Shown here one piece after another: positions 34,749 through 43,174 of a stretch of 64,000 nucleotides of DNA (the first letter of the stretch is position 1; each line of letters opens with the position of its first letter). Below the pieces are notes generated by a model. That model saw only the letters and a list, made by a program, of their open reading frames with translations. It was not told the DNA's origin and searched no databases. Origin of the DNA: an uncultured Gemmatimonadales bacterium (GTDB lineage Bacteria; Gemmatimonadota; Gemmatimonadetes; JACCXV01; JAHWKZ01); assembly GCA_947259315.1 (NCBI GenBank), contig CAMYLR010000009.1, positions 5,628 to 69,627 of the forward strand. The letters are read 5' to 3'. The position numbers and the translations under genes are program-made.

Positions 34749-36052
34749 ACGCCGCAATCCTCACGCTCACGCTGCCCAGGTACACGGCCCGCACGGTAGC
34801 TGACGCACGCGAGCTCCCGCCGTTCGTCCGAAGGTCGGCAGTGATCGAAGACGCACGGGTTGAGATCAGTCCGATCGTTGCGGATGTCGCGGAGAGGGGC
34901 GACGCCGCGGTCCGGTTTTGGTCACGGAAGCTCGACGGCACCGCTCCCGATCCGCTCGCCATCCCGCTCGACGGTGCTGGCGCCACCGTCGCGCCCGTCG
35001 CTCGCGAAGCGCTCGCGCTTGCCGCCGAGCGTATTAGCCGGTTTCATCGTGCGACCGCCCCGGCACCGGTCGTCGACGCGGCCGACGGGCTACGACTGTC
35101 TCGGCGGTTTGAGCCCTACCGGCAGGTGGGCGTATACGTGCCGGGTGGGCGAGCCATCTACCCGTCGAGCGTCCTCATGCTCGCGATCCCGGCTCGCGAG
35201 GCGGGCGTCAAGCGAGTCGTGTTAACAACGCCACCCGGGCCCGGTGGCACCATTCCGGACTCGATCCTCTACGCCGCCGCGCTCGCCGGTGTGGATCAGG
35301 TGTTCGCGATCGGCGGCGCACAGGCGATCGCGGCACTCGCCTACGGCACCGAGACCGTCCCGGCCGTCGACTGCATCGTCGGTCCGGGAAACCGATACGT
35401 CACCGCCGCCAAGACATTGGTCACCGACCGGGTCGCGATCGACGCTCCGGCGGGTCCGAGTGAGATCGCGCTTCTCGCCGATAACACCGCAACGCCGGCG
35501 ATCGCGGCGGCCGACATTGTAGCCCAACTGGAGCACGACACCGACGCGCGAGCCCTGGTGGTTACGCCCAACGCCGCTTGGCTCGACGCGGTCGACCTCG
35601 CCCTGGCAAAGTGCCTCGATGGCCTCGATACGGCGGCCACCGTGCGTGCAGCGCTGGCAGCGAGTGCCGCGATCACGGTACCCGACCTCGCGGTCGGCGC
35701 CGACATCGTGTCTGCCTGGTCACCTGAGCACTTGGTGGTGTGGGTTGAGGAGCCCGAGTCGATCGTCGCGCGAACGCGCCACGCGGGGGCGGTATTCGTC
35801 GGCGGAGGTGCACCGGTAGCGCTCGGCGACTACGTCGCTGGGCCCAGCCACACCTTGCCGACAGGAGGTGCGGCTCGCTGCTGGGCGGGGGTCGGCACCG
35901 ACACGTTTGGACGCTGGGTTAGCGTGATCGAGGAGGGATCCGCAGCAGTAACCGCCGACCTCGCTCGCGCGGCTGCAGTCCTTGCCGATCTCGAGGGACT
36001 ACCGGCTCACGCCGCATCGCTTCGGCTTCGATGCAAGAAGGACGACGAGTGA
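34745..36052 (+). CDS. hisD: histidinol dehydrogenase
   Basis: 435 residues. It catalyses the last two steps, histidinol to histidine, with NAD and zinc. Signatures include QVGVYVPGGRAIYPSSVLM, GGAQAIAALAYGTETVPAVD (seen in part), VGPGNRYVTAAK and the zinc/catalytic region PSHTLPTGGAARCWAG. The length fits the family. The start ATG overlaps the hisG stop as ATGA, and the end overlaps hisC-hisB by GTGA. Confidence 0.96.
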   Translation: MNAAILTLTLPRYTARTVADARELPPFVRRSAVIEDARVEISPIVADVAERGDAAVRFWSRKLDGTAPDPLAIPLDGAGATVAPVAREALALAAERISRFHRATAPAPVVDAADGLRLSRRFEPYRQVGVYVPGGRAIYPSSVLMLAIPAREAGVKRVVLTTPPGPGGTIPDSILYAAALAGVDQVFAIGGAQAIAALAYGTETVPAVDCIVGPGNRYVTAAKTLVTDRVAIDAPAGPSEIALLADNTATPAIAAADIVAQLEHDTDARALVVTPNAAWLDAVDLALAKCLDGLDTAATVRAALAASAAITVPDLAVGADIVSAWSPEHLVVWVEEPESIVARTRHAGAVFVGGGAPVALGDYVAGPSHTLPTGGAARCWAGVGTDTFGRWVSVIEEGSAAVTADLARAAAVLADLEGLPAHAASLRLRCKKDDE

Positions 36053-37701
36053 GCGTGCCGCGCCCCAGCCGCCGACTGGCCGCGTTCACACCATACGAGG
36101 CCGCCGGAAGCACTCAGCGGAAGGGGATCCTCCTCGACGCAAACGAGAATGCCTGGGGACCGGCGATGCCCGACCCCACCGTGTCCGACCTACACCGCTA
36201 CCCCGAAGCCACGCATGGGGAGTTGTGCCAGGCGCTGGCGCGGTTCGCCGGGGTCGCCGTTGACCGCGTCGCCGCCGGCAATGGGTCCGACGAGGTGTTG
36301 GATTTGATCCTGAGGGGGTTCGCTGACCCTGGTGACGCGGTCGCGCTCGTCGAGCCGACCTACGGCATGTACCGTACGGCGGCGACCCTGAATGACCTCG
36401 TCGTCCGCTCAACAACGCTTCTCGCTGACACGGCACCACCGTTCACGCTCGATTCCAACCGGTTCCTCGAGACCGCGGCCGGTTGTCGGATTGCGATTCT
36501 TTGCTCGCCCAACAACCCAACCGGCAACCGGTTTGACGACGACGACGTTCGTTACGTGATTGAGGGATTCGATGGGTTGGTGATAGTAGACGAGGCGTAT
36601 GTCGAGTTCGGTGACCGCCCCAGCCTCGCCGTCTGGACCGAGGAGTACCCGAACCTGTGCGTGCTACGAACTCTCTCGAAGGCTTGGGGGCTGGCAGGCA
36701 TCCGGATCGGCTACGCTGTGGCCTCCTCTCAGGTCGTCGAAGTGATCAACCGGATTCGTCCGCCCTACAACGTGAGCCGCACATCGACCGCGATCGCGGT
36801 CCGTGCGTTGGCCGAGCCGGAACGGCTGCGCCAATGTGTCGGCGCTGTCGTCACCGAGCGTGGACGCCTGGCGCGCAACCTTCGCGCGCTCGGGTTCGAG
36901 CCTTATCCCTCCGACGCCAACTTCCTTCTCGTTCCCTACCCGCAAGCGACGGAGCTGGTGGAGCGAATCGCCAACGACTGGGACGTACGGATTCGCGACC
37001 GATCGGGTCTTCCCGAGTTGGAAGGTGCGTTCCGGGTTACCGTCGGGCGCTCGACTGAGAACGACCTTCTGGTAGCCGCCCTGAGTGGCAGTGCTCCAAG
37101 CACGGATGTGGCAACGATCGGGCGGCGAGCGACAATTCGACGCACCACGTCCGAGACTCGGATCTCTGTGGCGGTCGAACTCGACGGGGACGGGGAAACA
37201 GCGGTAGCGACCGGAGTCGGCTTCTTCGACCATATGTTGACGTCACTACTCCGACACGCGGGCTTCGACTGCACGATCGCAGCTACCGGCGACCTCCACG
37301 TTGATCCCCACCACACGGTCGAGGACGTCGGAATCGCACTTGGACAGGCGCTTGACTCCGCGCTTGGCGACCGTCGCGGGATCGGGCGCTACGGTTTCCT
37401 GCTGCCGATGGACGAGTCCGTGGCAGAGGTAGCCCTCGACTTGTCGGGTCGTCCCCTGTTTGAGTTCAACGGCGTGTTCTCGAGTAATCACGTCGGCGAG
37501 CTGCCGACGAACCTCGTCCCAGAGTTCTTTCGTGCACTTGCCGTCAACCTCCGCGCGACCCTGCACGTTACGCTGCGCCGCGGTGGCGACCCGCACCATG
37601 AGGTTGAGGCTTGTTTCAAAGCCGTCGGTCGCGCGCTCGGTGATGCAATCAAGCGGGACAAGTCGAGTGAAAACGTACCGTCCACAAAGGGGGCCCTATG
37701 A
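36049..37701 (+). CDS. hisCB: fused histidinol-phosphate aminotransferase / imidazoleglycerol-phosphate dehydratase
   Basis: 550 residues from GTG 36049 (GTGA overlap with hisD). Residues 1-345 are HisC: LLDANENAWGP, SPNNPTGN and the PLP-lysine region LRTLSKAWGLAGIRIG. Residues from about 355 are the dehydratase HisB: ATGVGFFDHMLTSLLRH, VDPHHTVEDVGIALG and HHEVEACFKAVGRAL, with all metal-binding His/Glu present. No HAD phosphatase domain is fused, so histidinol-phosphate phosphatase must be encoded elsewhere. The enterobacterial HisB fusion is phosphatase-dehydratase; this aminotransferase-dehydratase order is different. No internal start or stop separates the halves. Confidence 0.93.
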   Translation: MSVPRPSRRLAAFTPYEAAGSTQRKGILLDANENAWGPAMPDPTVSDLHRYPEATHGELCQALARFAGVAVDRVAAGNGSDEVLDLILRGFADPGDAVALVEPTYGMYRTAATLNDLVVRSTTLLADTAPPFTLDSNRFLETAAGCRIAILCSPNNPTGNRFDDDDVRYVIEGFDGLVIVDEAYVEFGDRPSLAVWTEEYPNLCVLRTLSKAWGLAGIRIGYAVASSQVVEVINRIRPPYNVSRTSTAIAVRALAEPERLRQCVGAVVTERGRLARNLRALGFEPYPSDANFLLVPYPQATELVERIANDWDVRIRDRSGLPELEGAFRVTVGRSTENDLLVAALSGSAPSTDVATIGRRATIRRTTSETRISVAVELDGDGETAVATGVGFFDHMLTSLLRHAGFDCTIAATGDLHVDPHHTVEDVGIALGQALDSALGDRRGIGRYGFLLPMDESVAEVALDLSGRPLFEFNGVFSSNHVGELPTNLVPEFFRALAVNLRATLHVTLRRGGDPHHEVEACFKAVGRALGDAIKRDKSSENVPSTKGAL

Positions 37702-38327
37702 CGGGCGCACCGCGCCTCGTCGTCGTCGACTATGGCGCGGGAAACCTCCGCAGTCTCGGTGGCGCGCTCGACCGAATCGACGCCAACTGGCGGTTCGCGA
37801 GGGAGCCGTCTGATCTCGACGCGGCCGACGGGATCGTATTGCCGGGAGTAGGCTCGGCTGCACCCGCCATGCGCGTACTGCGATCGCGTGGTCTTGATCG
37901 CGCGATCGTCGGGAGCCATGCTCCCCTACTCGGGATCTGCCTCGGCATGCAGATCCTTTGCGAGCGATTGACAGAGGACGAGCCCGTCACCGGACTGGGC
38001 ATCGTTCCAGGCTCGGTCGAGTCACTCCCCGACACTGTCAAGCGGCCACATATGGGCTGGAACCGAGTGATACTCACTGCACCTGTCCGGACCGAGGCAA
38101 GGGGCATCGAGCGAGCGCTCGAAGATTGGTTCTACTTCGCCCACTCGTATGCCGTCCGTTGTTCGTCTCGCCACGTGGTCGCGACCACATCGTACGGTGG
38201 CATGGTCCCCGCCACCATCACGACCGGCCGCGCTTGGGGCGTCCAGTTCCATCCCGAAAAGTCGGACCGTGCCGGCCTCGCGCTGCTGGCCGCATTCCGA
38301 GACTTCTGCCGAGGAGCGAAAGCATGA
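37698..38327 (+). CDS. hisH: imidazole glycerol phosphate synthase, glutaminase subunit
   Basis: 209 residues. A class-I glutamine amidotransferase with the oxyanion strand PGVGS, nucleophile Cys in GICLGMQ, and His-x-Glu in VQFHPEKSD. It supplies ammonia to HisF. Start and stop overlap hisCB and hisA by 4 bp each. Confidence 0.95.
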   Translation: MTGAPRLVVVDYGAGNLRSLGGALDRIDANWRFAREPSDLDAADGIVLPGVGSAAPAMRVLRSRGLDRAIVGSHAPLLGICLGMQILCERLTEDEPVTGLGIVPGSVESLPDTVKRPHMGWNRVILTAPVRTEARGIERALEDWFYFAHSYAVRCSSRHVVATTSYGGMVPATITTGRAWGVQFHPEKSDRAGLALLAAFRDFCRGAKA

Positions 38328-39070
38328 AAGTCACGCCAGCGATTGACATACTTGGCGGGAGGTGCGTTCGACTGTTCCGTGGCCGTTATGATCAGGCCAC
38401 TGTATATGACGATAACCCACTGGCAGTCGCGCAGAGGTTCGTGGCTGCCGGGGCACCTGCCCTTCATATCGTTGATCTAGACGGCGCACACGCCGGCAAG
38501 CCATGCGTACTCGATGTAGTCCGCCGAATCGCGGCCGTTGGCGTGCCGGTTACCCTTGGCGGCGGGATTCGAACCCGCGCGGACGCTCAAGCGGCATTGG
38601 CGCACGGAGCAGCCAGAGTGATCGTCGGAAGCCGTGCAGTAGCGGAACCGGCGTGGCTAGCACGTCTACTAAACAAGCTTGGACCGGCCGTCTTGGTCGG
38701 CGCGCTCGACCTCGACAACGACGCGATCCGCATCAATGGCTGGACTCGCGTTGCCCCGGGGGTGTCAGGCAGCACCGTGTGGGACGCATGGGTGGCAGCC
38801 GGACTGAGCCACGCGATCGTCACGGATACCCTACGCGACGGCACGCTCGGCGGCATCAACAGCGCGACCTACCACTCTTTCGCTGACGGCCCGATCGCGG
38901 TCACCGCAGCGGGCGGCGTTGGGTGCTCGAGCGATCTCGACGATCTCGCTGTGACCGGCGTCGCTGGCGCCGTCGTCGGGCGCGCTATCTACGACGGTCA
39001 CATCCCGCTCACCGAACTTGAGCAACGACGGTGGGTGTGGTCACCGCGCAACCGGAGAGAACGCGCCTAG
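38324..39070 (+). CDS. hisA: ProFAR isomerase (HisA)
   Basis: 248 residues from ATG 38324. A TIM barrel with the catalytic Asp of TPAIDILGGRCVRLFRG, the phosphate motif LGGGIRTRADA and a second catalytic Asp in IVTDTLRDGTLGG. It performs the Amadori rearrangement that makes PRFAR for HisF. An open frame starting at 37958 is only the antecedent of this gene inside hisH. Confidence 0.94.
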   Translation: MKVTPAIDILGGRCVRLFRGRYDQATVYDDNPLAVAQRFVAAGAPALHIVDLDGAHAGKPCVLDVVRRIAAVGVPVTLGGGIRTRADAQAALAHGAARVIVGSRAVAEPAWLARLLNKLGPAVLVGALDLDNDAIRINGWTRVAPGVSGSTVWDAWVAAGLSHAIVTDTLRDGTLGGINSATYHSFADGPIAVTAAGGVGCSSDLDDLAVTGVAGAVVGRAIYDGHIPLTELEQRRWVWSPRNRRERA

Positions 39071-39840
39071 TGCTCGCCCGGCGCATCGTTCCGTGCCTCG
39101 ACGTCGCCCATGGCCGAGTGGTGAAGGGGATCCGTTTCGTTCAGTTACGCGATGCCGGCGATCCCGCCGAGCAGGCCGCGCGCTACGCTGCCGATGGCGC
39201 CGACGAGATCGTCGTCCTCGACATCGCGGCGACGCCAGACGATCGGAGCACATCACTGGCCACAATCGGGGAAATCGCCGAACGAGTGTTCGTGCCGCTC
39301 ACGGTCGGCGGTGGCGTGCGCGCCGTCGACGACGTCATTGCGCTGTTGCGCGCTGGCGCTGACAAAGTGTCGATCAACACGGCCGCCGTGCGACGTCCTG
39401 CACTCCTCGCTGAAGCAAGTCGAGTGGTCGGATGCCAGGCCGTCGTAGCCGCCATCGATGCGGTACGAACTCCGACAGGGCAACGAGTGGTAGTCGACGG
39501 TGGACGTACGATGACCGAGCGGTCTGTCGTCGAATGGGCAGTCGAAGCGGTCGAGCATGGGGCGGGAGAGATACTGCTGACCGCACTCGATGCCGACGGG
39601 ACGCGTGACGGGTACGACATCGAGTTGACTCGGGCGATCGTAGACACGGTGCCTGTACCCGTCATTGCATCGGGCGGCGCCGGCGGGCCAGCGGATTTTC
39701 TCGCGGCATTCCTCGATGGTGGTGCAGACGCAGCGCTTGCCGCCTCAATCTTCCACTTCGGTCATTGCTCAATCCCCGAGCTCAAGACATACCTGGTAGC
39801 CAACGGGGTGCCGATACGCCCAAGCGAGGGAAGGCAATGA
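39070..39840 (+). CDS. hisF: imidazole glycerol phosphate synthase, cyclase subunit
   Basis: GTG 39070 gives 256 residues beginning VLARRIVPCLDVAHGRVVKG, the normal HisF start (catalytic Asp in CLDV), and overlaps the hisA stop as TAGTG. A GTG at 39031 would add 13 non-conserved residues. Other signatures are LTVGGGVRAVDD, DKVSINTAA and the second catalytic Asp in LTALDADGT. It makes IGP and AICAR, with ammonia from HisH. Confidence 0.95.
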   Translation: MLARRIVPCLDVAHGRVVKGIRFVQLRDAGDPAEQAARYAADGADEIVVLDIAATPDDRSTSLATIGEIAERVFVPLTVGGGVRAVDDVIALLRAGADKVSINTAAVRRPALLAEASRVVGCQAVVAAIDAVRTPTGQRVVVDGGRTMTERSVVEWAVEAVEHGAGEILLTALDADGTRDGYDIELTRAIVDTVPVPVIASGGAGGPADFLAAFLDGGADAALAASIFHFGHCSIPELKTYLVANGVPIRPSEGRQ

Positions 39841-40487
39841 CACGCCTCGAGGCTCCTGGCTGGCCGTCGACAGCGGATCCCTCTGCACTCCTCCCGGCGA
39901 TCGTCCAGGACGCCGACACTGGCGCCGTTCGAATGCTGGCGTGGGTCAACGCCGATGCCTACCGTCGGATGGTGATGACCGGCCGCGCGACGTTCTTTAG
40001 TCGCTCGCGCTATCTAGTGTGGGAGAAGGGCGAGACAAGCGGGAACACGTTGCTGGTCACCTCCCTCGCGTGGGATTGCGACCGGGACGCACTCCTGGTA
40101 AAGGCGCGAGCGGTTGGGCCGACATGTCACACAGGAGACGAGACGTGCTGGGGAAGCCTCTACGATCCGACCTGGATCGGCACTCTCGCCAGGCTGACAG
40201 CAACGATCGAGGCTCGTGATCGCGAGCGACCAGAGGGGTCGTACACCGCCCGACTGCTCAGCGACGGCGTATCGCAGTGTGCTGCCAAGGTCGTCGAGGA
40301 GGCAGGCGAGGCGGCGGTCGCCGCCCTCACAGAGGGTGCCGACCGATTCGCCGAAGAGGCCGCCGATCTTTGGTACCATCTCCTAGTGCTCGCGCGCGCT
40401 GTCGGCGTCGAGCCAACGGAGATCGCCCACCGGCTCGCCGTCCGCGGTAACCCTCAAGACTGGCGGCTTGATGGCGATCGATCGTGA
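39837..40487 (+). CDS. hisI: bifunctional phosphoribosyl-AMP cyclohydrolase / phosphoribosyl-ATP pyrophosphatase
   Basis: 216 residues from ATG 39837 (ATGA overlap with hisF). The HisI part has MLAWVNADAY, VWEKGETSGN and the zinc region DCDRDALLVKARAVGPTCHTG (in part). The HisE part, from about residue 120, carries KVVEEAGEAAVAAL with the catalytic acidic residues. It does steps two and three of histidine synthesis. It is the last gene of the operon; a separate promoter module starts 54 bp downstream. Confidence 0.95.
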   Translation: MTRLEAPGWPSTADPSALLPAIVQDADTGAVRMLAWVNADAYRRMVMTGRATFFSRSRYLVWEKGETSGNTLLVTSLAWDCDRDALLVKARAVGPTCHTGDETCWGSLYDPTWIGTLARLTATIEARDRERPEGSYTARLLSDGVSQCAAKVVEEAGEAAVAALTEGADRFAEEAADLWYHLLVLARAVGVEPTEIAHRLAVRGNPQDWRLDGDRS

Positions 40488-40540
40488 CGAGCTGCTCCTG
40501 GTACCCGACGACCCATAGCCGCCCTAACTGTCAACATTTC

Positions 40541-40584
40541 TTCATTCTGGCTTCAGCCCCCTTTCACAGGGCGCCACTTACGCT
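40541..40584 (+). promoter_or_regulatory. TTCA-repeat promoter module 4 (flavoprotein remnant / HMA / methyltransferase)
   Basis: TTCA starts at 40541, 40552 and 40563, all perfect and 11 bp apart, followed by TTACGCT at 40578-40584. The predicted transcript starts near 40591 and reaches the ATG at 40601, which is why that start is preferred over the GTG at 40484 that overlaps hisI. Confidence 0.72.
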
Positions 40585-40600
40585 TGGCGCTGAGACGATC

Positions 40601-41068
40601 ATGGAATCACGCGATAACGGCTCGCGTCCCAGGGGCCAGCGTTCCGCAGCGACTCCCCCCATGAGTCGCAGCTGGGACTTCATCGTAGGAGGCGCCGGGC
40701 CGGCCGGGAGCCGAGCGGCCGAGCTGCTGGCTCGGCGAGGCATCTCGGTGCTGCTGCTCGATCCCAAGGCTCCCTGGGAGAAGCCCTGCGGGGGAGGCCT
40801 GACTGCCGCTGCCCTGCGAAACACGCCGGTGCTCCGGGAGTTGCAAGCAGAGACGGAGACAATCTCGGAAGTCTTGGTGGTCGCCATCCGTGCCGGCCGC
40901 GTTCTACGCGTCTCGCTCCCGCCTGTAGGAAGCGCGCCCCGGCCGCCTGGGCTCGCTCGAGGCCCCAGCGGGACAGCCTCAGACGGCTCAGCGTCTCGAA
41001 CGGGTTACGGAGCGGGATTACCACACTCACCCCGCCCAGGGGCGCGGTTCTCCTGGGGTCACTGCTAG
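40601..41068 (+). pseudogene. N-terminal remnant of a geranylgeranyl-reductase-family flavoprotein
   Basis: From ATG 40601 the first 110 codons encode an FAD-binding fold: DFIVGGAGPAGSRAAELLARRG, cited in part, then LLLDPKAPWEKPCGGGLTAAAL, the family's Cys-Gly-Gly signature. After RVLRVSLPP (about 40925) the frame turns into Arg/Pro/Ser-rich nonsense and stops at 41068. No continuation is found in the other plus frames up to 41205. Family members are 380-420 residues. The intact promoter upstream suggests the inactivation is recent or the transcript is kept for the genes downstream. Confidence 0.7.
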
Positions 41069-41205
41069 ACGCGGCGAACGAGCACCGGTCACTGGGCGGT
41101 GCCGTGATACGCGGTCTGATCTCGCGGGCTCCGGCGAGACTTCCCTCACACCCTGATTGTGACTGCCCGTCGGATGTCGTAGCCGCGAGCCGCTAAGAGG
41201 AAACG

Positions 41206-41748
41206 ATGCCCAAGTCAACGAATCTCTCAGCCGCGCCAGCAACATCGATGAACGGTGTCGCAGGGTCCTGCTGTGAGAGCGACCGAGTGGTGGCATGGGG
41301 CGAGCCACAGGTCGTCGAACTCTCTCTTGCAGGAGCGTCGGGCTCCAAGGAGTCACCGCGGCTGGCCGAGAGAATCGAGCACCTTCCCGGCGTGCTCCGG
41401 GCCTTGGCAAACCCGATCACTGAGCACGCTGTGATTGAGTTCGATCCGCGAGTTACGCGATTGGATGCCATCGTCCATACCTTGGAGTCCTCGGGTTTGA
41501 AGTTGGACCACACCGTTTTCCGCTGGTACCTCCGTATGCCGGGAGTCGCGTGCGCCGCATGCGTCCATCGGATCGAGGAGGCGATCGACCGTGTGCCCGG
41601 CGTCTTGGGCACGACCGCAAACCCCAAGCTGCAGAGGATCGTGGTGGAGTATGCGCCCAGGCACATCGACTTTGGCGGGTTGCGCCGGGTACTGGAGAGC
41701 CTCGATACCCACTCAGGCGGTTGTTGCAAGCGCGCCAAGGAGCGTTAG
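41206..41748 (+). CDS. tandem heavy-metal-associated (HMA) domain protein
   Basis: 180 residues. The second half is an HMA domain with the metal motif ACAACVHRIEEAIDRVPGV. The first half (about 32-98) has the same fold outline (EHLPGVLRALANPITEHAVIEF is the clearest stretch, quoted in part) but no CxxC. A Cys pair near the N-terminus (SCCES) and one at the C-terminus (GGCCKR) could also bind metal. It is probably a cytoplasmic Cu(I) chaperone or regulator. It lies in the transcript of promoter module 4. Confidence 0.75.
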   Translation: MPKSTNLSAAPATSMNGVAGSCCESDRVVAWGEPQVVELSLAGASGSKESPRLAERIEHLPGVLRALANPITEHAVIEFDPRVTRLDAIVHTLESSGLKLDHTVFRWYLRMPGVACAACVHRIEEAIDRVPGVLGTTANPKLQRIVVEYAPRHIDFGGLRRVLESLDTHSGGCCKRAKER

Positions 41749-41838
41749 CGACTGCCACGCACCTTTGTGTGCATCAACCGGGGCGCGGAGCACAAGCGGT
41801 TGGACCAGCGTGACGAGCGGCTGAGGGAGGAGCACCCA

Positions 41839-42528
41839 ATGAATCCTGCAACGACAACCGGCTTTTGGCAGCTCACGGTCATCATGGTGGTGATCGCCTC
41901 GTGGCTTCTCTATCGCTACGTGGCGCCCAGCGGGTGGAGGGAGTGGAGCCGGGCAGGGCTCGTCCAGGCGTTCATAATCGCTCTCTACGCCGAGATGTAT
42001 GGCTTCCCGCTCACCATCTATCTCTTGAGTGGATTCCTGGGTTTTGACATCCCCTGGCTTCACCAAAGCGGTCATCTCTGGGCGACTCTTCTGGGATGGG
42101 GCGCTCTTGGCGCGATGATTGAGATGGTCGTCGGCTATGCCTTTGTCTTCTTCGGTATCTCGGTGTTGATCGAGGGGTGGCGCGAGGTCTACCAAGCGAG
42201 TCGTGAGGGACGCATGGCCAGCGAGCGCCTCTACGGGGTGGTTCGGCACCCGCAGTACACGGGGATTTTCCTGGCGATCTTCGGGCAGCTCATCCACTGG
42301 CCGACGATCCCTACACTGGTCTTGTTCCCAGCGATTATCTGGGCGTACCACCGTCTAGCGAAGCGCGAAGAGGCTCAGATGGTCAACCGATTTGGAGAGG
42401 TATACCTCGATTACCGTCGCCACGTCCCCATGTTCTTTCCACGTCGCGGAGAGTGGCGGCGGCTGCTCGACGCGACACGTCCGCAGACAGTTGGGGACGA
42501 AACGATACTGTCCAAGAACTCTGGGTGA
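41839..42528 (+). CDS. isoprenylcysteine-methyltransferase-like integral membrane protein
   Basis: 229 residues from ATG 41839 with GGGAGGAG upstream. Several hydrophobic helices are followed by the ICMT/PEMT signature GVVRHPQYTGIFLAIFG and a conserved tail with REEAQMVNRFGEVYLDYRRHVP. Bacterial members are SAM-dependent methyltransferases of mostly unknown substrates (lipids, thiols). Many sit in metal-resistance loci, as here beside the HMA protein. Confidence 0.8.
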   Translation: MNPATTTGFWQLTVIMVVIASWLLYRYVAPSGWREWSRAGLVQAFIIALYAEMYGFPLTIYLLSGFLGFDIPWLHQSGHLWATLLGWGALGAMIEMVVGYAFVFFGISVLIEGWREVYQASREGRMASERLYGVVRHPQYTGIFLAIFGQLIHWPTIPTLVLFPAIIWAYHRLAKREEAQMVNRFGEVYLDYRRHVPMFFPRRGEWRRLLDATRPQTVGDETILSKNSG

Positions 42529-42553
42529 TCACCTGAGCGGCTCTAAAGAAACC

Positions 42554-42597
42554 TTCAGTTGTATCTCACCCTCGGTTAAGGAGCCTTGGGCTACCGT
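42554..42597 (+). promoter_or_regulatory. TTCA-repeat promoter module 5 (Rieske gene)
   Basis: TTCA (42554), CTCA (42565) and TTAA (42576) are spaced by 11 bp, followed by CTACCGT at 42591-42597. The sequence from 42547 to 42580 closely resembles module 8. Predicted start is near 42604 and the Rieske ATG is at 42633. Confidence 0.72.
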
Positions 42598-42632
42598 GGT
42601 CTCAAGACCGAGGACGACGAAAGAGAACTCGC

Positions 42633-43094
42633 ATGATCGCGGCGAAAACCGAAAAGAGTGGAGCATCCACTCGCAGAAGGTTTATCAGCTGGTTGCTCGG
42701 CACCAGCTTGAGCGCGCTCGTGCTGGCGGTGTTCTACCCCGTCGCGCGTTATATCACTCCGCCAGCGACGGCCGAGCCGGCAACGGCTACCGTCACGCCT
42801 CCGCTCAGACCGGACGAGTTACTGCCGAACTCGGGCCAGATCTTCAAGTTCGGAAGCCAGCCCGGGATCCTGATCCGAACCCCGGCTGGCGAGCTCCGAG
42901 CGTTCACCGCGATCTGTACACACCTTGGTTGCACCGTACAATATCGGCCGGATCTCGGTCATATCTGGTGCGCATGTCACAACGGTCACTTCGACTTAAA
43001 CGGCATCAACATTGCGGGTCCGCCCCCCCGCCCCTTGGAGCCGTACGTCGTCAATGTCCGAGGCGACCAGATCGTGGTTAGTAAGGAGGCGTGA
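42633..43094 (+). CDS. Tat-exported, membrane-anchored Rieske [2Fe-2S] protein
   Basis: 153 residues. A twin-arginine-like signal (TRRRFISWLLG) and one helix precede the Rieske domain. Box 1 is CTHLGC (C95, H97, C100) and box 2 CACHNGHF (C113, C115, H116). C95/H97/C113/H116 bind the cluster, and C100-C115 can form the disulphide typical of the high-potential bc1/b6f type. No cytochrome b is adjacent; the one at 12195 could be its partner. It is expressed from its own promoter module. Confidence 0.9.
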   Translation: MIAAKTEKSGASTRRRFISWLLGTSLSALVLAVFYPVARYITPPATAEPATATVTPPLRPDELLPNSGQIFKFGSQPGILIRTPAGELRAFTAICTHLGCTVQYRPDLGHIWCACHNGHFDLNGINIAGPPPRPLEPYVVNVRGDQIVVSKEA

Positions 43095-43174
43095 AGATGA
43101 GGCGATGCGGAAACGCGGCCTCTAGTTAACCGAGAGCGCCGTCGACTGATCGCTTAAGAGTCTGACGCTCAGCT

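Noticed and set aside
40484-40600. GTG 40484 overlapping hisI as start of the flavoprotein remnant
   Set aside because: The stretch contains promoter module 4, and the peptide it encodes is not family-like; ATG 40601 lies just after the predicted transcript start.
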